DNA of 64,000 bases from Marinobacter sediminum (GTDB lineage: Bacteria; Pseudomonadota; Gammaproteobacteria; Pseudomonadales; Oleiphilaceae): positions 1,178,001-1,242,000 of the forward strand of contig NZ_JAGTWY010000001.1 of the NCBI RefSeq assembly GCF_023657445.1. The letters run 5' to 3'. Positions within the stretch are counted from its first letter, which is position 1; every line of letters starts with the position of its first letter. Position numbers and translations under genes: made by a program. Under the pieces are notes generated by a model that searched no databases, was not told the DNA's origin, and was given only the letters and a program-made list of their open reading frames with translations. This document shows positions 24,929 through 33,198 of this stretch, piece by piece.

Positions 24929-25948
24929 ATGTTTAATGAATCCTTTCAGACACCACTTATACGCCGCATTGCCATCGTTGGTTCAGGTTTGTCTGGACTA
25001 ACAGCCGGGATCATCCTGCAAGAGCAGGGTCACGATGTAAGCGTGTTTGAAAAAAGTCGCGGTCCGGGGGGCAGGCTTGCAGCGAAACGGGTCAGTGGGG
25101 GCTCGGCGGATATCGGCGCCCAGTATTTTACCGCACGAAACCCTGACTTTTTGCCGTTTCTCCGGAAATACGCCGGTGAGGAAAGCTTCGAAACCTGGCA
25201 AGGGCGGTTCGGGTTTCGTGATTCGAGTGGAGAGTGGAGCAGCTTTCCGGAAGAGCCTCGTTACGTTGGCACGCCGCGGATGACGGCGATTACCCGGGCA
25301 CTCTCGGCCCATGTGAATGTAGTTGCCGAAACGCGGGTGGGGAAAATGACCCGAAATGACTCGGAGTGGGCTCTGGAAGACGTAAACGGAAACCCTCTCG
25401 GTCATTTTGATCAGGTCATTATCACTGCACCGCCGGCACAGTCGAGAGATCTACTTGCAGACAGCGGGCTTGCGGAGTTGGCGAGCCATCTGGACGACCC
25501 GGTCGAGCGGGTTCTGCCATGCTGGGCAGTCGCCATTCATTTTGAGCAGACCCCATGGTCTCACCATGAAGGCATGCGAACGGATCACCCGGTGCTTTAT
25601 TGGGTAGCCAACAATTCCAGCAAGCCCGGGCGTGAAGATTCTGGCCAGTGGTGGGTACTTCATGGCGACCCGGAGTGGACGAAACAGAATGTCGATACGC
25701 CCGCTGAGCAGGCTGCGGCCCGGTTAATTGATGCCTTCCGGGAAGTCACGGGATTCGACGATGAGCCGGATGAGGTGGTCACCCACCGCTGGCTGTATGC
25801 CCGCTCCGAAGGTGGAGACCAGCCCGGCCATCTCTGGTTTTCCGAAGACGGGATTGGGATCGCGGGTGACTGGCTCAGTGGCGGCCGGGTTGAGGGTGCC
25901 TTTAATAGCGCCTGCAGTCTCATCCGGACCATGGTCCCTGATAGCTGA
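24929..25948 (+). CDS. FAD-dependent oxidoreductase, renalase-like
   Basis: 339 aa from ATG 24929 (TTG 24911 is the in-frame alternative). It shows AIVGSGLSGLTAGIILQEQGHDVSVFEKSRGPGGR and IGAQYFTARNP, the bacterial renalase/NAD(P)-FAD family signature, and a C-terminal FAD-site block GIGIAGDWLSGGRVEGAF. It is divergent from the lipid-modification operon and may share its promoter region. It converges on the HD-domain gene with a two-base gap. The substrate could be an isomeric dihydronicotinamide, as for renalase, or a lipid; undecided. Confidence 0.87.
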   Translation: MFNESFQTPLIRRIAIVGSGLSGLTAGIILQEQGHDVSVFEKSRGPGGRLAAKRVSGGSADIGAQYFTARNPDFLPFLRKYAGEESFETWQGRFGFRDSSGEWSSFPEEPRYVGTPRMTAITRALSAHVNVVAETRVGKMTRNDSEWALEDVNGNPLGHFDQVIITAPPAQSRDLLADSGLAELASHLDDPVERVLPCWAVAIHFEQTPWSHHEGMRTDHPVLYWVANNSSKPGREDSGQWWVLHGDPEWTKQNVDTPAEQAAARLIDAFREVTGFDDEPDEVVTHRWLYARSEGGDQPGHLWFSEDGIGIAGDWLSGGRVEGAFNSACSLIRTMVPDS

Positions 25949-25950
25949 AG

Positions 25951-27435
25951 TTACTCTGCCAGACCTTCGATATCAGCGGTGGTCACATCCGGGCGGGTGT
26001 AGAAGTGGGTGATCGTGCCATCACTGAATTTGCTGAAAAAGGCACTGACATCCGTGATCTTTTTGAGAGATCTTTTTCGGTCGATGGGATCACGGGTCAA
26101 TACCTTGATGCCGTTAAAGTTGTCCTGAATGTTTGAGAACCGGGCCCTCATGGAGCAGGTTACAACGTGGTCCGGGTTGAGTTTGAGCTCCTGGGCCAGC
26201 CATGCACTGTGACGGGCGATACCTTTCTCAGACAGGTCTTCCCGGGTGTCCAGGTGGTTCAGTTTGACCCTGTTAACGATGCAGAAGGAAAAACTTCCCG
26301 GATCCCTGCGGGCAACCTTGCGGAAAGCTTCCCAGAAAAAGTTGTCCGTGAGTTCGGCAAAGAAGCCCATGTCGTTCAGACAGGTATCTACCCATTCGAA
26401 GCTTTCCGGGTCTTCAAGAACTTCATTAATAGCTTCACGGAGCAACCAGTCAAAACCCAGGGCGGTTTTGTGGGCGTAGACTTTCCGGTACATCTGGTGC
26501 CGGCTGTAGACAAAGTCTTCCAGTGCACCCAGGCCTTTCTGGGTGATCGCCAGCCCGAGCCACGGTTCAGAAACATCCCAGCCAAACCGTAGATTGCTGA
26601 GCAGATGGTCCAGGTTAAAGCCACCAATGGTTACGGAGGAATGGAACCCGTCGCGAAGCATATAGTCGGCCCGGTCGGCATCGATTTCGCCCGAGACTAT
26701 GGAAGAGAGCAAGTCCATCACCAAACGGGGGATATCGTCGCTGATCAGTGATCCCGACTCTGCGTCTTCCCCGGCAATAAAGCCCCAGAAGGTTCGTGCA
26801 TGCCTGCGAAACGTCTCACTTGGGCGCACGTCCGTTGTCTCCATGATGCCGATCACATCCCGGGCAAACAGTCCGGCGCCCTCGAGATCAATGGCAGAAA
26901 GCACATCGTGAGCAACCCTGACCGAATAGTGCTCATGCTCCAGCTCTTCCGGCTCTTCCGAGTGATAAGCGGAATAATCAACGCCGTACCAGAGATCCCT
27001 GAAGCGGTTTGGCCGGGACATCAGCTCCCGGATACGCCGTGCCTGGGTAAACTGGTGCGAAAAGCTCGAGTGGCCACTGTCATGCAGAAGACAACCCAGG
27101 CGAATGGTTTTCGCCAGGTAATCGATGGCATCCAGCTGACTGAGGCTGAGATCAGTCTGTTCGCTGAGCTGCCGCTCACGCAGATAGGCATCAATCATGG
27201 AGCGGAACATGCGGGTACCGACATGCATAACGCCGATACTGTGAAGGAAACGGGAGTGGGTTGCGCCGGGAAATACCAGACTCAGGATGTCGTTCTGACA
27301 GATATTCCTGAGGCGCTGGAAGAGCGGGTGGTCAATAACCTGAATCTCGTGCCGGTAAAGCGGAATCCCGCCATGTACCGGATCCATGATCAGCTTGTCG
27401 TAAGCACCGAGTAAATCATTTACGGCACGTCTCAT
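25951..27435 (-). CDS. HD domain phosphohydrolase (COG1078, dGTPase/SAMHD1-like)
   Basis: 494 aa. The N-terminal DPVHGGIPLYRHEIQVIDHPLFQRLRNI and THSRFLHSIGVMH blocks and the HD motif in CLLHDSGHSSFSHQ define the COG1078 branch related to SAMHD1 and bacterial dNTP triphosphohydrolases. A second metal block, DADRADYMLRDG, follows near residue 260. Probably cytosolic, acting on nucleotides. GGGAG precedes the ATG. Confidence 0.9.
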   Translation of the reverse strand: MRRAVNDLLGAYDKLIMDPVHGGIPLYRHEIQVIDHPLFQRLRNICQNDILSLVFPGATHSRFLHSIGVMHVGTRMFRSMIDAYLRERQLSEQTDLSLSQLDAIDYLAKTIRLGCLLHDSGHSSFSHQFTQARRIRELMSRPNRFRDLWYGVDYSAYHSEEPEELEHEHYSVRVAHDVLSAIDLEGAGLFARDVIGIMETTDVRPSETFRRHARTFWGFIAGEDAESGSLISDDIPRLVMDLLSSIVSGEIDADRADYMLRDGFHSSVTIGGFNLDHLLSNLRFGWDVSEPWLGLAITQKGLGALEDFVYSRHQMYRKVYAHKTALGFDWLLREAINEVLEDPESFEWVDTCLNDMGFFAELTDNFFWEAFRKVARRDPGSFSFCIVNRVKLNHLDTREDLSEKGIARHSAWLAQELKLNPDHVVTCSMRARFSNIQDNFNGIKVLTRDPIDRKRSLKKITDVSAFFSKFSDGTITHFYTRPDVTTADIEGLAE

Positions 27436-27549
27436 CGCTATGAATCTCCCGAATTCCCGAAACTGGCCTTGTTATATCACAGGGTCGTGCCAAAATAGGC
27501 TTATTGAAGCCGATTTTCCGTTTATCGCTGGTAGTTTAGGGCAGTAACC

Positions 27550-28758
27550 ATGACTTCGCGCACCGAGCGCATACTGATCATTGATGCCGACAAAAAGGCA
27601 CGTGCGGATCTGTCCCGCTATCTGGAAGCCCGAGGCTTCTATGTTACCGGCTATCCGGATCTTTCGTCTGCCGTTTCTCTGTTCGAAGATAACATTCCGG
27701 ATGTCATCTTTGCAGACCTGTCCCCGGAAGCAATCCGGGATCTGGCTAACCGGCTGGAAGAGGCCGAAACTTTCACACCAGTCGTCGCCTGCTCCTCCAG
27801 TGAAGCCAGCGCGGACGTGGTCCGCGCGCTCCGGGCGGGGGCAGCAGATTTCGTCCTCAAACCCTGCAATGATGACAAAGGCGCTCTCGACGACGTCATT
27901 GAAAAGCTGTTCGACCGGGTCCGCGTAAACCGTCTTAATCAGCTGTACCGCCAGGAGCTGGAAGAGGCCAACCGTGATCTGCGCGATGGTATCGCCGAAC
28001 TCCGGGCGGATCAGCGTGCGGGTCGTAAGGTTCAGTTACGAATGCTTCCGGATCGTGATCAGGGTTTGGCCGGGCTGCAGGTAGACCATCTGATCAAGCC
28101 CTCCCTTTACCTTAGCGGCGACTTCCTGGACTATTTCCGCATTTCCGATGACAAGGTTCTGGTCTACATAGCGGATGTATCGGGGCATGGTGCAAGCTCT
28201 GCCTTTGTGACGGTTCTGCTGAAAAACCTGACCAATCGCCTGCAGCGTAATCTGCGCCGGGAGTCCAGCGATGACATTCTCTATCCCGAGCGTTTTCTTG
28301 AGCGTATCAACTCAGAGCTACTGGACACCGGGCTTGGAAAACACGTCACGGTATTTGTAGGCATAATTACCCTCAGCAAACGTACATTACGCTATGCCGT
28401 CGGCGCGCATTTTCCGATGCCCATTCTCTCTTTTGAGGGCGGAGAAACTGCTTTCCTGGAGGGTACCGGGCTGCCGGTGGGCTTGTTCGAGACCCCCGAA
28501 TGGGAAGTCTATGAGGTGCCTTTAGGCAAACCATTCCACCTGATCCTGTTCTCGGACGGGATTCTGGAGGTCATAAAGGCGAAAAGTCTCGATGAAAAGG
28601 AACGGACGCTACTTGAACTCGTATCAGGAGGTCGTCACACTATCCCATCTTTGAGCGAGGCGCTGGATCTCGACGAGATTACGGAGTTACCGGACGATAT
28701 CGCTATTGTATCGGTTACTGATACCATAAATGGTACCGACAACACGTCGTCGAAATAG
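27550..28758 (+). CDS. Response regulator with PP2C (SpoIIE-type) phosphatase domain, HsbR-like
   Basis: 402 aa. Residues 1-120 form a receiver domain (IDADKK acidic pair, phospho-acceptor Asp56 in VIFADLSP, Lys in FVLKPCND). A coiled linker around 130-165 leads to a PP2C/SpoIIE domain with metal motifs VYIADVSGHGAS and LILFSDGILE. Pseudomonas HsbR has the same order plus a C-terminal kinase domain; here the protein ends after the phosphatase. It should dephosphorylate the STAS protein encoded next and so set a partner-switching output. Confidence 0.92.
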   Translation: MTSRTERILIIDADKKARADLSRYLEARGFYVTGYPDLSSAVSLFEDNIPDVIFADLSPEAIRDLANRLEEAETFTPVVACSSSEASADVVRALRAGAADFVLKPCNDDKGALDDVIEKLFDRVRVNRLNQLYRQELEEANRDLRDGIAELRADQRAGRKVQLRMLPDRDQGLAGLQVDHLIKPSLYLSGDFLDYFRISDDKVLVYIADVSGHGASSAFVTVLLKNLTNRLQRNLRRESSDDILYPERFLERINSELLDTGLGKHVTVFVGIITLSKRTLRYAVGAHFPMPILSFEGGETAFLEGTGLPVGLFETPEWEVYEVPLGKPFHLILFSDGILEVIKAKSLDEKERTLLELVSGGRHTIPSLSEALDLDEITELPDDIAIVSVTDTINGTDNTSSK

Positions 28759-28772
28759 TGGCAGTGCGAAGC

Positions 28773-29270
28773 ATGGCTATGGCTGGTTACAAGATCCTGC
28801 AAGCTGAAAAACAGGGCATATACGTCCTGAAGTTTATCGGGGAAATCCGGCTGAACCTGTGTTCGACGCTGGACAATCTGGTTGAGTCTATTACCGAGGA
28901 TCCCGAGTTCAAGACAGTGGTGGTTGATCTCACGGAAACGGAGATCATAGACAGCACCACGCTGGGTCTGCTGGCCAAGATTGCCATGGCGGCCCAGAAA
29001 CAAAGCCACTTCCTGCCCACACTGATTTCCACCAACCCGGATATCACCCGCATTATCACTTCCATGGGATTCAACAAGATCTTTATCATTGTCCGCGAAC
29101 CCGCATCCCGTATTGAAGAGCTTGAAGAAATTCCTGTATTAAAAGCCAGTGAACAGCAGGTTCGGGATAAGGTTCTCGATGCGCACAAGGTTTTGATGGG
29201 GCTTAACAGCCGGAACAGGGAAGAGTTCAAGAATCTGGTGCGCGCACTGGAATGTGAAGAGCCCGGCTGA
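28773..29270 (+). CDS. STAS domain anti-anti-sigma factor, HsbA-like
   Basis: About 166 aa. A STAS domain fills the N-terminal two thirds; the phosphorylation loop reads EIIDSTTLGLLA with Ser61/Thr62. A C-terminal extension (VRDKVLDAHKVLMGL...EEFKNLVRALE) is like HsbA. It directly follows the receiver-phosphatase gene: the GTG at 28758 overlaps that gene's stop, while ATG 28773 and 28779 are alternative starts and none has a strong ribosome site. The kinase and the sigma/anti-sigma client are not in the window. Confidence 0.9.
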   Translation: MAMAGYKILQAEKQGIYVLKFIGEIRLNLCSTLDNLVESITEDPEFKTVVVDLTETEIIDSTTLGLLAKIAMAAQKQSHFLPTLISTNPDITRIITSMGFNKIFIIVREPASRIEELEEIPVLKASEQQVRDKVLDAHKVLMGLNSRNREEFKNLVRALECEEPG

Positions 29271-29347
29271 CCCGGTACCATTCCGGCGACTTGTATAACG
29301 GGTACAATTCGGATTCTCACCCGATCAGACGACACAACGGATTAATT

Positions 29348-30415
29348 ATGCCTGAAAAGAACGAGCCTCAAGACAACGGGGCCAGAGGGCCAGCACACGA
29401 CGTTGCGGTTCTTGGTGGCGGCAGCTTCGGTACCGCCATGGCCAAGGTGCTGGGCGAAAATGGCCACCGCGTTCATTTCTGGATGCGTGATGAAGCCCAG
29501 GTGGAGGAAATACAGAATACGCGCGTCAACAGCCGCTATATGCCGGATGTCGAACTCAGCGGAGACATTCTTCCTACCACCGATCTCGCCGGTGCCGTCG
29601 ATCGGGCGGAAGTCGTCTTTGTTGCCATTCCCAGCAAGGCCTTTCGCGCTGTTATCCGGGAGCACAGCGATGAGTTCCGCGATGGCCAGATTGTTGTCAG
29701 CCTCACCAAAGGCATCGAGGAACGCGGCTTCAAGCTCATGAGTGAGATTCTCCAGGAGGAGATTCCTCGCTGCCGAATTGGTGTCCTGAGCGGCCCGAAC
29801 CTGGCCGGTGAGATTGTAAACCGCGATCTGACGGCAACGGTCATCGCTGCCAAGGACCCGGACGTTCGGCGTACCGTCCAGGACCTGCTTGGCTGTGAGT
29901 ATTTTCGTGTTTACGCCAATGTCGATATCTATGGCGTCGAACTGGCCGGTGCACTGAAAAACATATACGCCATCGTGTCTGGACTGGCGACGGCGCTGGA
30001 CATGGGCGAGAACGCCAAGGCCATGCTTATTACTCGCGGGCTCGCCGAAATGAGCCGCTTCGCAGTTAGCCTGGGCGCTAACCCGATGACTTTCATGGGG
30101 CTCGCCGGTGTCGGCGACCTGATTGTCACCTGTACGTCTTCCAAGAGCCGGAACTACCGTGTTGGCTATGCTGTAGGTAAGGGCAAAAATCTGGACGACG
30201 CAGTCGCCGAATTAGGGCAGGTCGCAGAAGGCATCTACACCCTGAAACTGGTGCAGGAAAAGTCTTCGGATATTGGTATATATATGCCTCTGGTGCGCGG
30301 CCTGTACGAGATTTTATATGGGACAGCCTCCATCAGTGCCGTTATTAACAGTCTTATGATGGCTGTTCAGAATTCCGATGTGGAATTCATTCTGCCGCGC
30401 ACCATCAGCGAATAA
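29348..30415 (+). CDS. gpsA: Glycerol-3-phosphate dehydrogenase [NAD(P)+]
   Basis: 355 aa; reduces dihydroxyacetone phosphate to sn-glycerol-3-phosphate for phospholipid synthesis. The NAD motif is VLGGGSFGTAMAKVL, followed by SLTKGIEE, LSGPNLAGEI and the active-site Lys in GVELAGALKNIYAI; GVGDLIVTC is also typical. ATG 29348 is preferred over TTG 29291 because the NAD motif then begins at the usual distance, although no clear ribosome site precedes it. Confidence 0.97.
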   Translation: MPEKNEPQDNGARGPAHDVAVLGGGSFGTAMAKVLGENGHRVHFWMRDEAQVEEIQNTRVNSRYMPDVELSGDILPTTDLAGAVDRAEVVFVAIPSKAFRAVIREHSDEFRDGQIVVSLTKGIEERGFKLMSEILQEEIPRCRIGVLSGPNLAGEIVNRDLTATVIAAKDPDVRRTVQDLLGCEYFRVYANVDIYGVELAGALKNIYAIVSGLATALDMGENAKAMLITRGLAEMSRFAVSLGANPMTFMGLAGVGDLIVTCTSSKSRNYRVGYAVGKGKNLDDAVAELGQVAEGIYTLKLVQEKSSDIGIYMPLVRGLYEILYGTASISAVINSLMMAVQNSDVEFILPRTISE

Positions 30416-30438
30416 GGCAATCGAGCGGAGGTTTGTCT

Positions 30439-30888
30439 GTGCAATTGCTCATCATGCGCCACGGTGAAGCCGGCTGGCACACGCTGGATCAGGAGCGTGA
30501 GCTGACCGAGTCTGGCAGAGATCATGTCGCGGAAGCGGCCGCACAAATTGCTGAATCTCCCTGGCGGCCGAAACTGATCTGGAGCAGCCCTTACATCAGG
30601 GCCAGACAGACCGCCGCCATTGCCTCGGAAATACTGAACTGCCCGGTGGCAGAAAAGCCATTTATCACCCCGGACGATGACCCGGGACAGTGCCTTGATG
30701 CGTTACTGGAAAGCGAGGTGTCGCCGCTTATGGTGATATCCCATATGCCTTTTGTTGGCAGTCTGGCTACTTTGCTGGTGGATGGTCACCGGCGAGGTAT
30801 TCCGTTCATGACCTCCCAGGCTGTTCTGCTCGATATGCCGGTGGTGGGTCCCGGTTGCGCGGACTTGAAAGCCCAGTTTTTGCCCTGA
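30439..30888 (+). CDS. sixA: Phosphohistidine phosphatase
   Basis: 149 aa histidine-phosphatase-superfamily protein with the catalytic RHG in LLIMRHGEAGW at the N-terminus and the second His in MVISHMPFVGSL. The short length and lack of an insert fit SixA, which removes phosphate from His phosphotransfer domains or PTS proteins. GTG 30439 is the start because GGAGG lies seven bases ahead; the TTG at 30433 is too close to it. It follows gpsA by 23 bases, probably in one operon. Confidence 0.9.
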   Translation: MQLLIMRHGEAGWHTLDQERELTESGRDHVAEAAAQIAESPWRPKLIWSSPYIRARQTAAIASEILNCPVAEKPFITPDDDPGQCLDALLESEVSPLMVISHMPFVGSLATLLVDGHRRGIPFMTSQAVLLDMPVVGPGCADLKAQFLP

Positions 30889-30928
30889 TCTCTCACCGCA
30901 TCGGCACATTTTTTAGTGAGACCTCTGT

Positions 30929-31825
30929 ATGTACAGCTTCCCGATTGATTACGTTGAGCCGGTCTTCCGGCCGCCCAGTGAAGCCAAATCCCTGATTCTC
31001 CCGGTAACCAATGGCTGCTCATGGAATAAATGTACGTTCTGCGAGATGTACACCCAGCCTCAGAAGAAGTTCCGGGCCCGTAAGCCGGATGACGTGCTCC
31101 AGGACATTGAGAATGCAGCCCGGAGCCTGGGCGGTGTTCGCCGGGTTTTCCTGGCGGATGGGGACGCCATGGTGTTACCCACGCGTCGGCTACTCGAAAT
31201 TCTTCGCCAGCTTCGGAGTGCCTTTCCGGATCTGCAGCGGGTTTCCAGCTACTGCCTACCGCGCAACCTTGCAAAGAAAACTGTGGAAGAGCTGGCGCAG
31301 CTGAAAGAGGCTGGCTTAGAGATCCTCTATATCGGCATGGAATCCGGCGACGATGAAATCCTGCGCCGGGTCAACAAGGGCGAAACCTGGGAGTCCACCC
31401 GGTCGGCCCTGCTTAAAATCCGTGAAGCCGGCCTGACCAGTTCTGTCATGGTCCTGAATGGCCTGGGCGGCGAGACGCTTTCCCGGCAACATGCCATTAA
31501 CACCGCCACGCTTTGCAACGAGACCCAGCCGGATTATCTGTCAACGCTGGTGGTGAGCTTCCCGCAAGGCGAAGAGCGCTTCCGGGAGGGCTTTGGCGAC
31601 GATTTTGTACCGTTGTCCCAGCAGGGCCTGTTTGAGGAGATTCGTTTGTTCCTTGAAAACCTGGAACTTGAGAAAACGATCTTCCGTAGTGATCACGCCT
31701 CCAATTATCTGGTTCTCAAGGGCACTCTGGGCCGGGACAAGCAGAAAATGCTGGACCAGGTAAATCTGGCTATCACCAACCCCGGAGCAGCGCCACTTCG
31801 GGCGGAATGGATGCGCGGGTTGTAA
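30929..31825 (+). CDS. Radical SAM protein
   Basis: 298 aa. The cluster motif is NGCSWNKCTFCEMY (spacing C-x4-C-x2-C, as in the COG1032-type branch with an NGCS lead-in), followed by a partial TIM barrel containing VFLADGDAMVLP, YIGMESGDDEILRRVNKG and a SAM-contacting LNGLGGE. No additional C-terminal cluster domain is seen. The substrate is unknown; related genes are annotated only as radical SAM. Confidence 0.88.
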   Translation: MYSFPIDYVEPVFRPPSEAKSLILPVTNGCSWNKCTFCEMYTQPQKKFRARKPDDVLQDIENAARSLGGVRRVFLADGDAMVLPTRRLLEILRQLRSAFPDLQRVSSYCLPRNLAKKTVEELAQLKEAGLEILYIGMESGDDEILRRVNKGETWESTRSALLKIREAGLTSSVMVLNGLGGETLSRQHAINTATLCNETQPDYLSTLVVSFPQGEERFREGFGDDFVPLSQQGLFEEIRLFLENLELEKTIFRSDHASNYLVLKGTLGRDKQKMLDQVNLAITNPGAAPLRAEWMRGL

Positions 31826-31849
31826 TTCACCTGGCCGGGAGCCACCTTT

Positions 31850-32416
31850 ATGAGCACGAATCCGGAAAGTCTTGCATCACAGATTAAGGAAACCGTGAAA
31901 AATCCCGCCAATCCGCCTCTTGAACAATGGAATCCCGAGTTGTCCGGCGACATGGACTTACGCATCAGCCGGGACGGGCAGTGGATCTTCAAGGGCGAGC
32001 CGCTTGCACGGGAAGCGATCGTACGGCTGTTCTCCACCATTCTGCGCCGGGAAGATGATGGCGAGTATTACCTGGTGACACCGGTAGAGAAGTGGCGGAT
32101 TCAGGTTGAGGACACCCCGCTTCTGGCCCATTCGCTGCAGGTGGAGGGGCAGGGCGACCGGCAGGTGATTTCACTCACCACTAACGTGGGCGAAAACCTG
32201 GAAATCGGCAAACACCATCCCCTCGAGATTGGCACTTACCCCGGCTCTCAAGAGCCCCGGCCGGTTGTCTGGCTTCGTCATGGCGTGGAAGCTCGCCTGG
32301 TTACTGCCGCCTATTACGATCTTGCGGAGCATGTTGTAGAGAGAAATGAGGACGGCCACCCGGTTCTGGGCGTGTTTAGTCACGGAATTTTCTACAAAAT
32401 CGGGCAGAGTGGTTGA
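31850..32416 (+). CDS. DUF1285 domain protein
   Basis: 188 aa. The order WNPELSGDMDLRISRDGQWIFKGEPLAREAIVRLFSTILRRE, YYLVTPVEKWRIQVEDTPLLA and PRPVVWLRHGVEARLVTAAYYDLAE matches DUF1285, a soluble family of two PH-like domains. Function unknown. It follows the radical SAM gene by 24 bases and may be co-transcribed. Confidence 0.88.
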   Translation: MSTNPESLASQIKETVKNPANPPLEQWNPELSGDMDLRISRDGQWIFKGEPLAREAIVRLFSTILRREDDGEYYLVTPVEKWRIQVEDTPLLAHSLQVEGQGDRQVISLTTNVGENLEIGKHHPLEIGTYPGSQEPRPVVWLRHGVEARLVTAAYYDLAEHVVERNEDGHPVLGVFSHGIFYKIGQSG

Positions 32417-32616
32417 AAACCCCTACGGTGCCCCCAAAAATGACGGTAGAAAACGCACTATGTCACTTGTTAAACTGTGTTTTCATACTTGTTATGAGCC
32501 TGGCTCTCTAACGAGGCCCGGTGGTCGTTAGTCCCTCTGTGCAGTTTGGCTGTCCAAGATCACTTTCGATTGCCTTAATTCAACTAAACAGTCATTGCGA
32601 CTCGCAAGGAGATCAC

Positions 32617-33078
32617 ATGGCCCAACCTCGTGTTGTCACCATCCATTACACGCTCACCAACGACCAGGGAGAAGAGCTTGATTCCTCCCGTGTAGAAGGT
32701 CGCGAGCCGCTGTCTTACCTGGAAGGTGCGCAGAACATTATCGGTGGACTGGAAAGTGCGCTGAACGAAAAGAACCCTGGCGATCAGGTCAAGGTATCTG
32801 TAGAGCCTGCTGAAGGCTATGGCGAAGTCAATGAAGAGCTGGTTCAGCCGGTTCCGCTTACCGCTTTCGAAGGTGTCGACACCATCGAGCCGGGCATGCA
32901 GTTCCAGGCACAGACTCCGGGCGGCCCTCAGGTTGTTCGTGTTGTGGAAGTTGGCGATGAGACCGTAACCATCGATGCCAACCATCCGCTGGCAGGCGAA
33001 ACTCTGCACTTCGACGTTGAAGTTGTAGAAGCTCGCGAAGCGACTGACGAAGAGCAAGAGCACGGTCACGCTCACTAA
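32617..33078 (+). CDS. FKBP-type peptidyl-prolyl isomerase, SlyD-like
   Basis: 153 aa from ATG 32617, which follows AAGGAGA. The FKBP core includes VVTIHYTLTNDQGEELDSS and PLSYLEGAQNIIGGLESAL, with an insert-in-flap chaperone domain (SVEPAEGYGEVNEELVQPV) as in SlyD. The metal-binding tail is reduced to a short HGHAH end, whereas E. coli SlyD has a long His/Cys-rich tail. It assists folding in the cytosol. Followed at once by a strong terminator. Confidence 0.93.
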   Translation: MAQPRVVTIHYTLTNDQGEELDSSRVEGREPLSYLEGAQNIIGGLESALNEKNPGDQVKVSVEPAEGYGEVNEELVQPVPLTAFEGVDTIEPGMQFQAQTPGGPQVVRVVEVGDETVTIDANHPLAGETLHFDVEVVEAREATDEEQEHGHAH

Positions 33079-33098
33079 GCTGTTCTGAAGCGTTATCG

Positions 33099-33127
33099 AA
33101 AACGGCTCCCACGGGAGCCGTTTTTTT
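33099..33127 (+). terminator. Intrinsic terminator after slyD-like gene
   Basis: AACGGCTCCC and GGGAGCCGTT form a ten-pair stem with a very short loop, followed by seven T residues, 20 bases after the stop codon. Confidence 0.9.
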
Positions 33128-33153
33128 ATGGCTTGAAGAAAAATCCGAAGGCC

Positions 33154-33183
33154 AAAAAAAACGGCCCATGAAGGGCCGTTTTT
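33154..33183. terminator. Bidirectional terminator between slyD-like and ETF-QO genes
   Basis: ACGGCCC, a five-base loop and GGGCCGT are flanked by an A run on the left and a T run on the right, so transcripts from either strand can terminate. It lies 16 bases beyond the minus-strand ETF-QO stop. Confidence 0.88.
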
Positions 33184-33198
33184 AACCGGAATCCGAAC

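Noticed and set aside
31327..31518. Possible CRISPR or tandem repeats
   Set aside because: I looked through the window for regularly spaced repeats with unique spacers and found none; the dispersed repeat copies are 1-3 kb apart and not an array.
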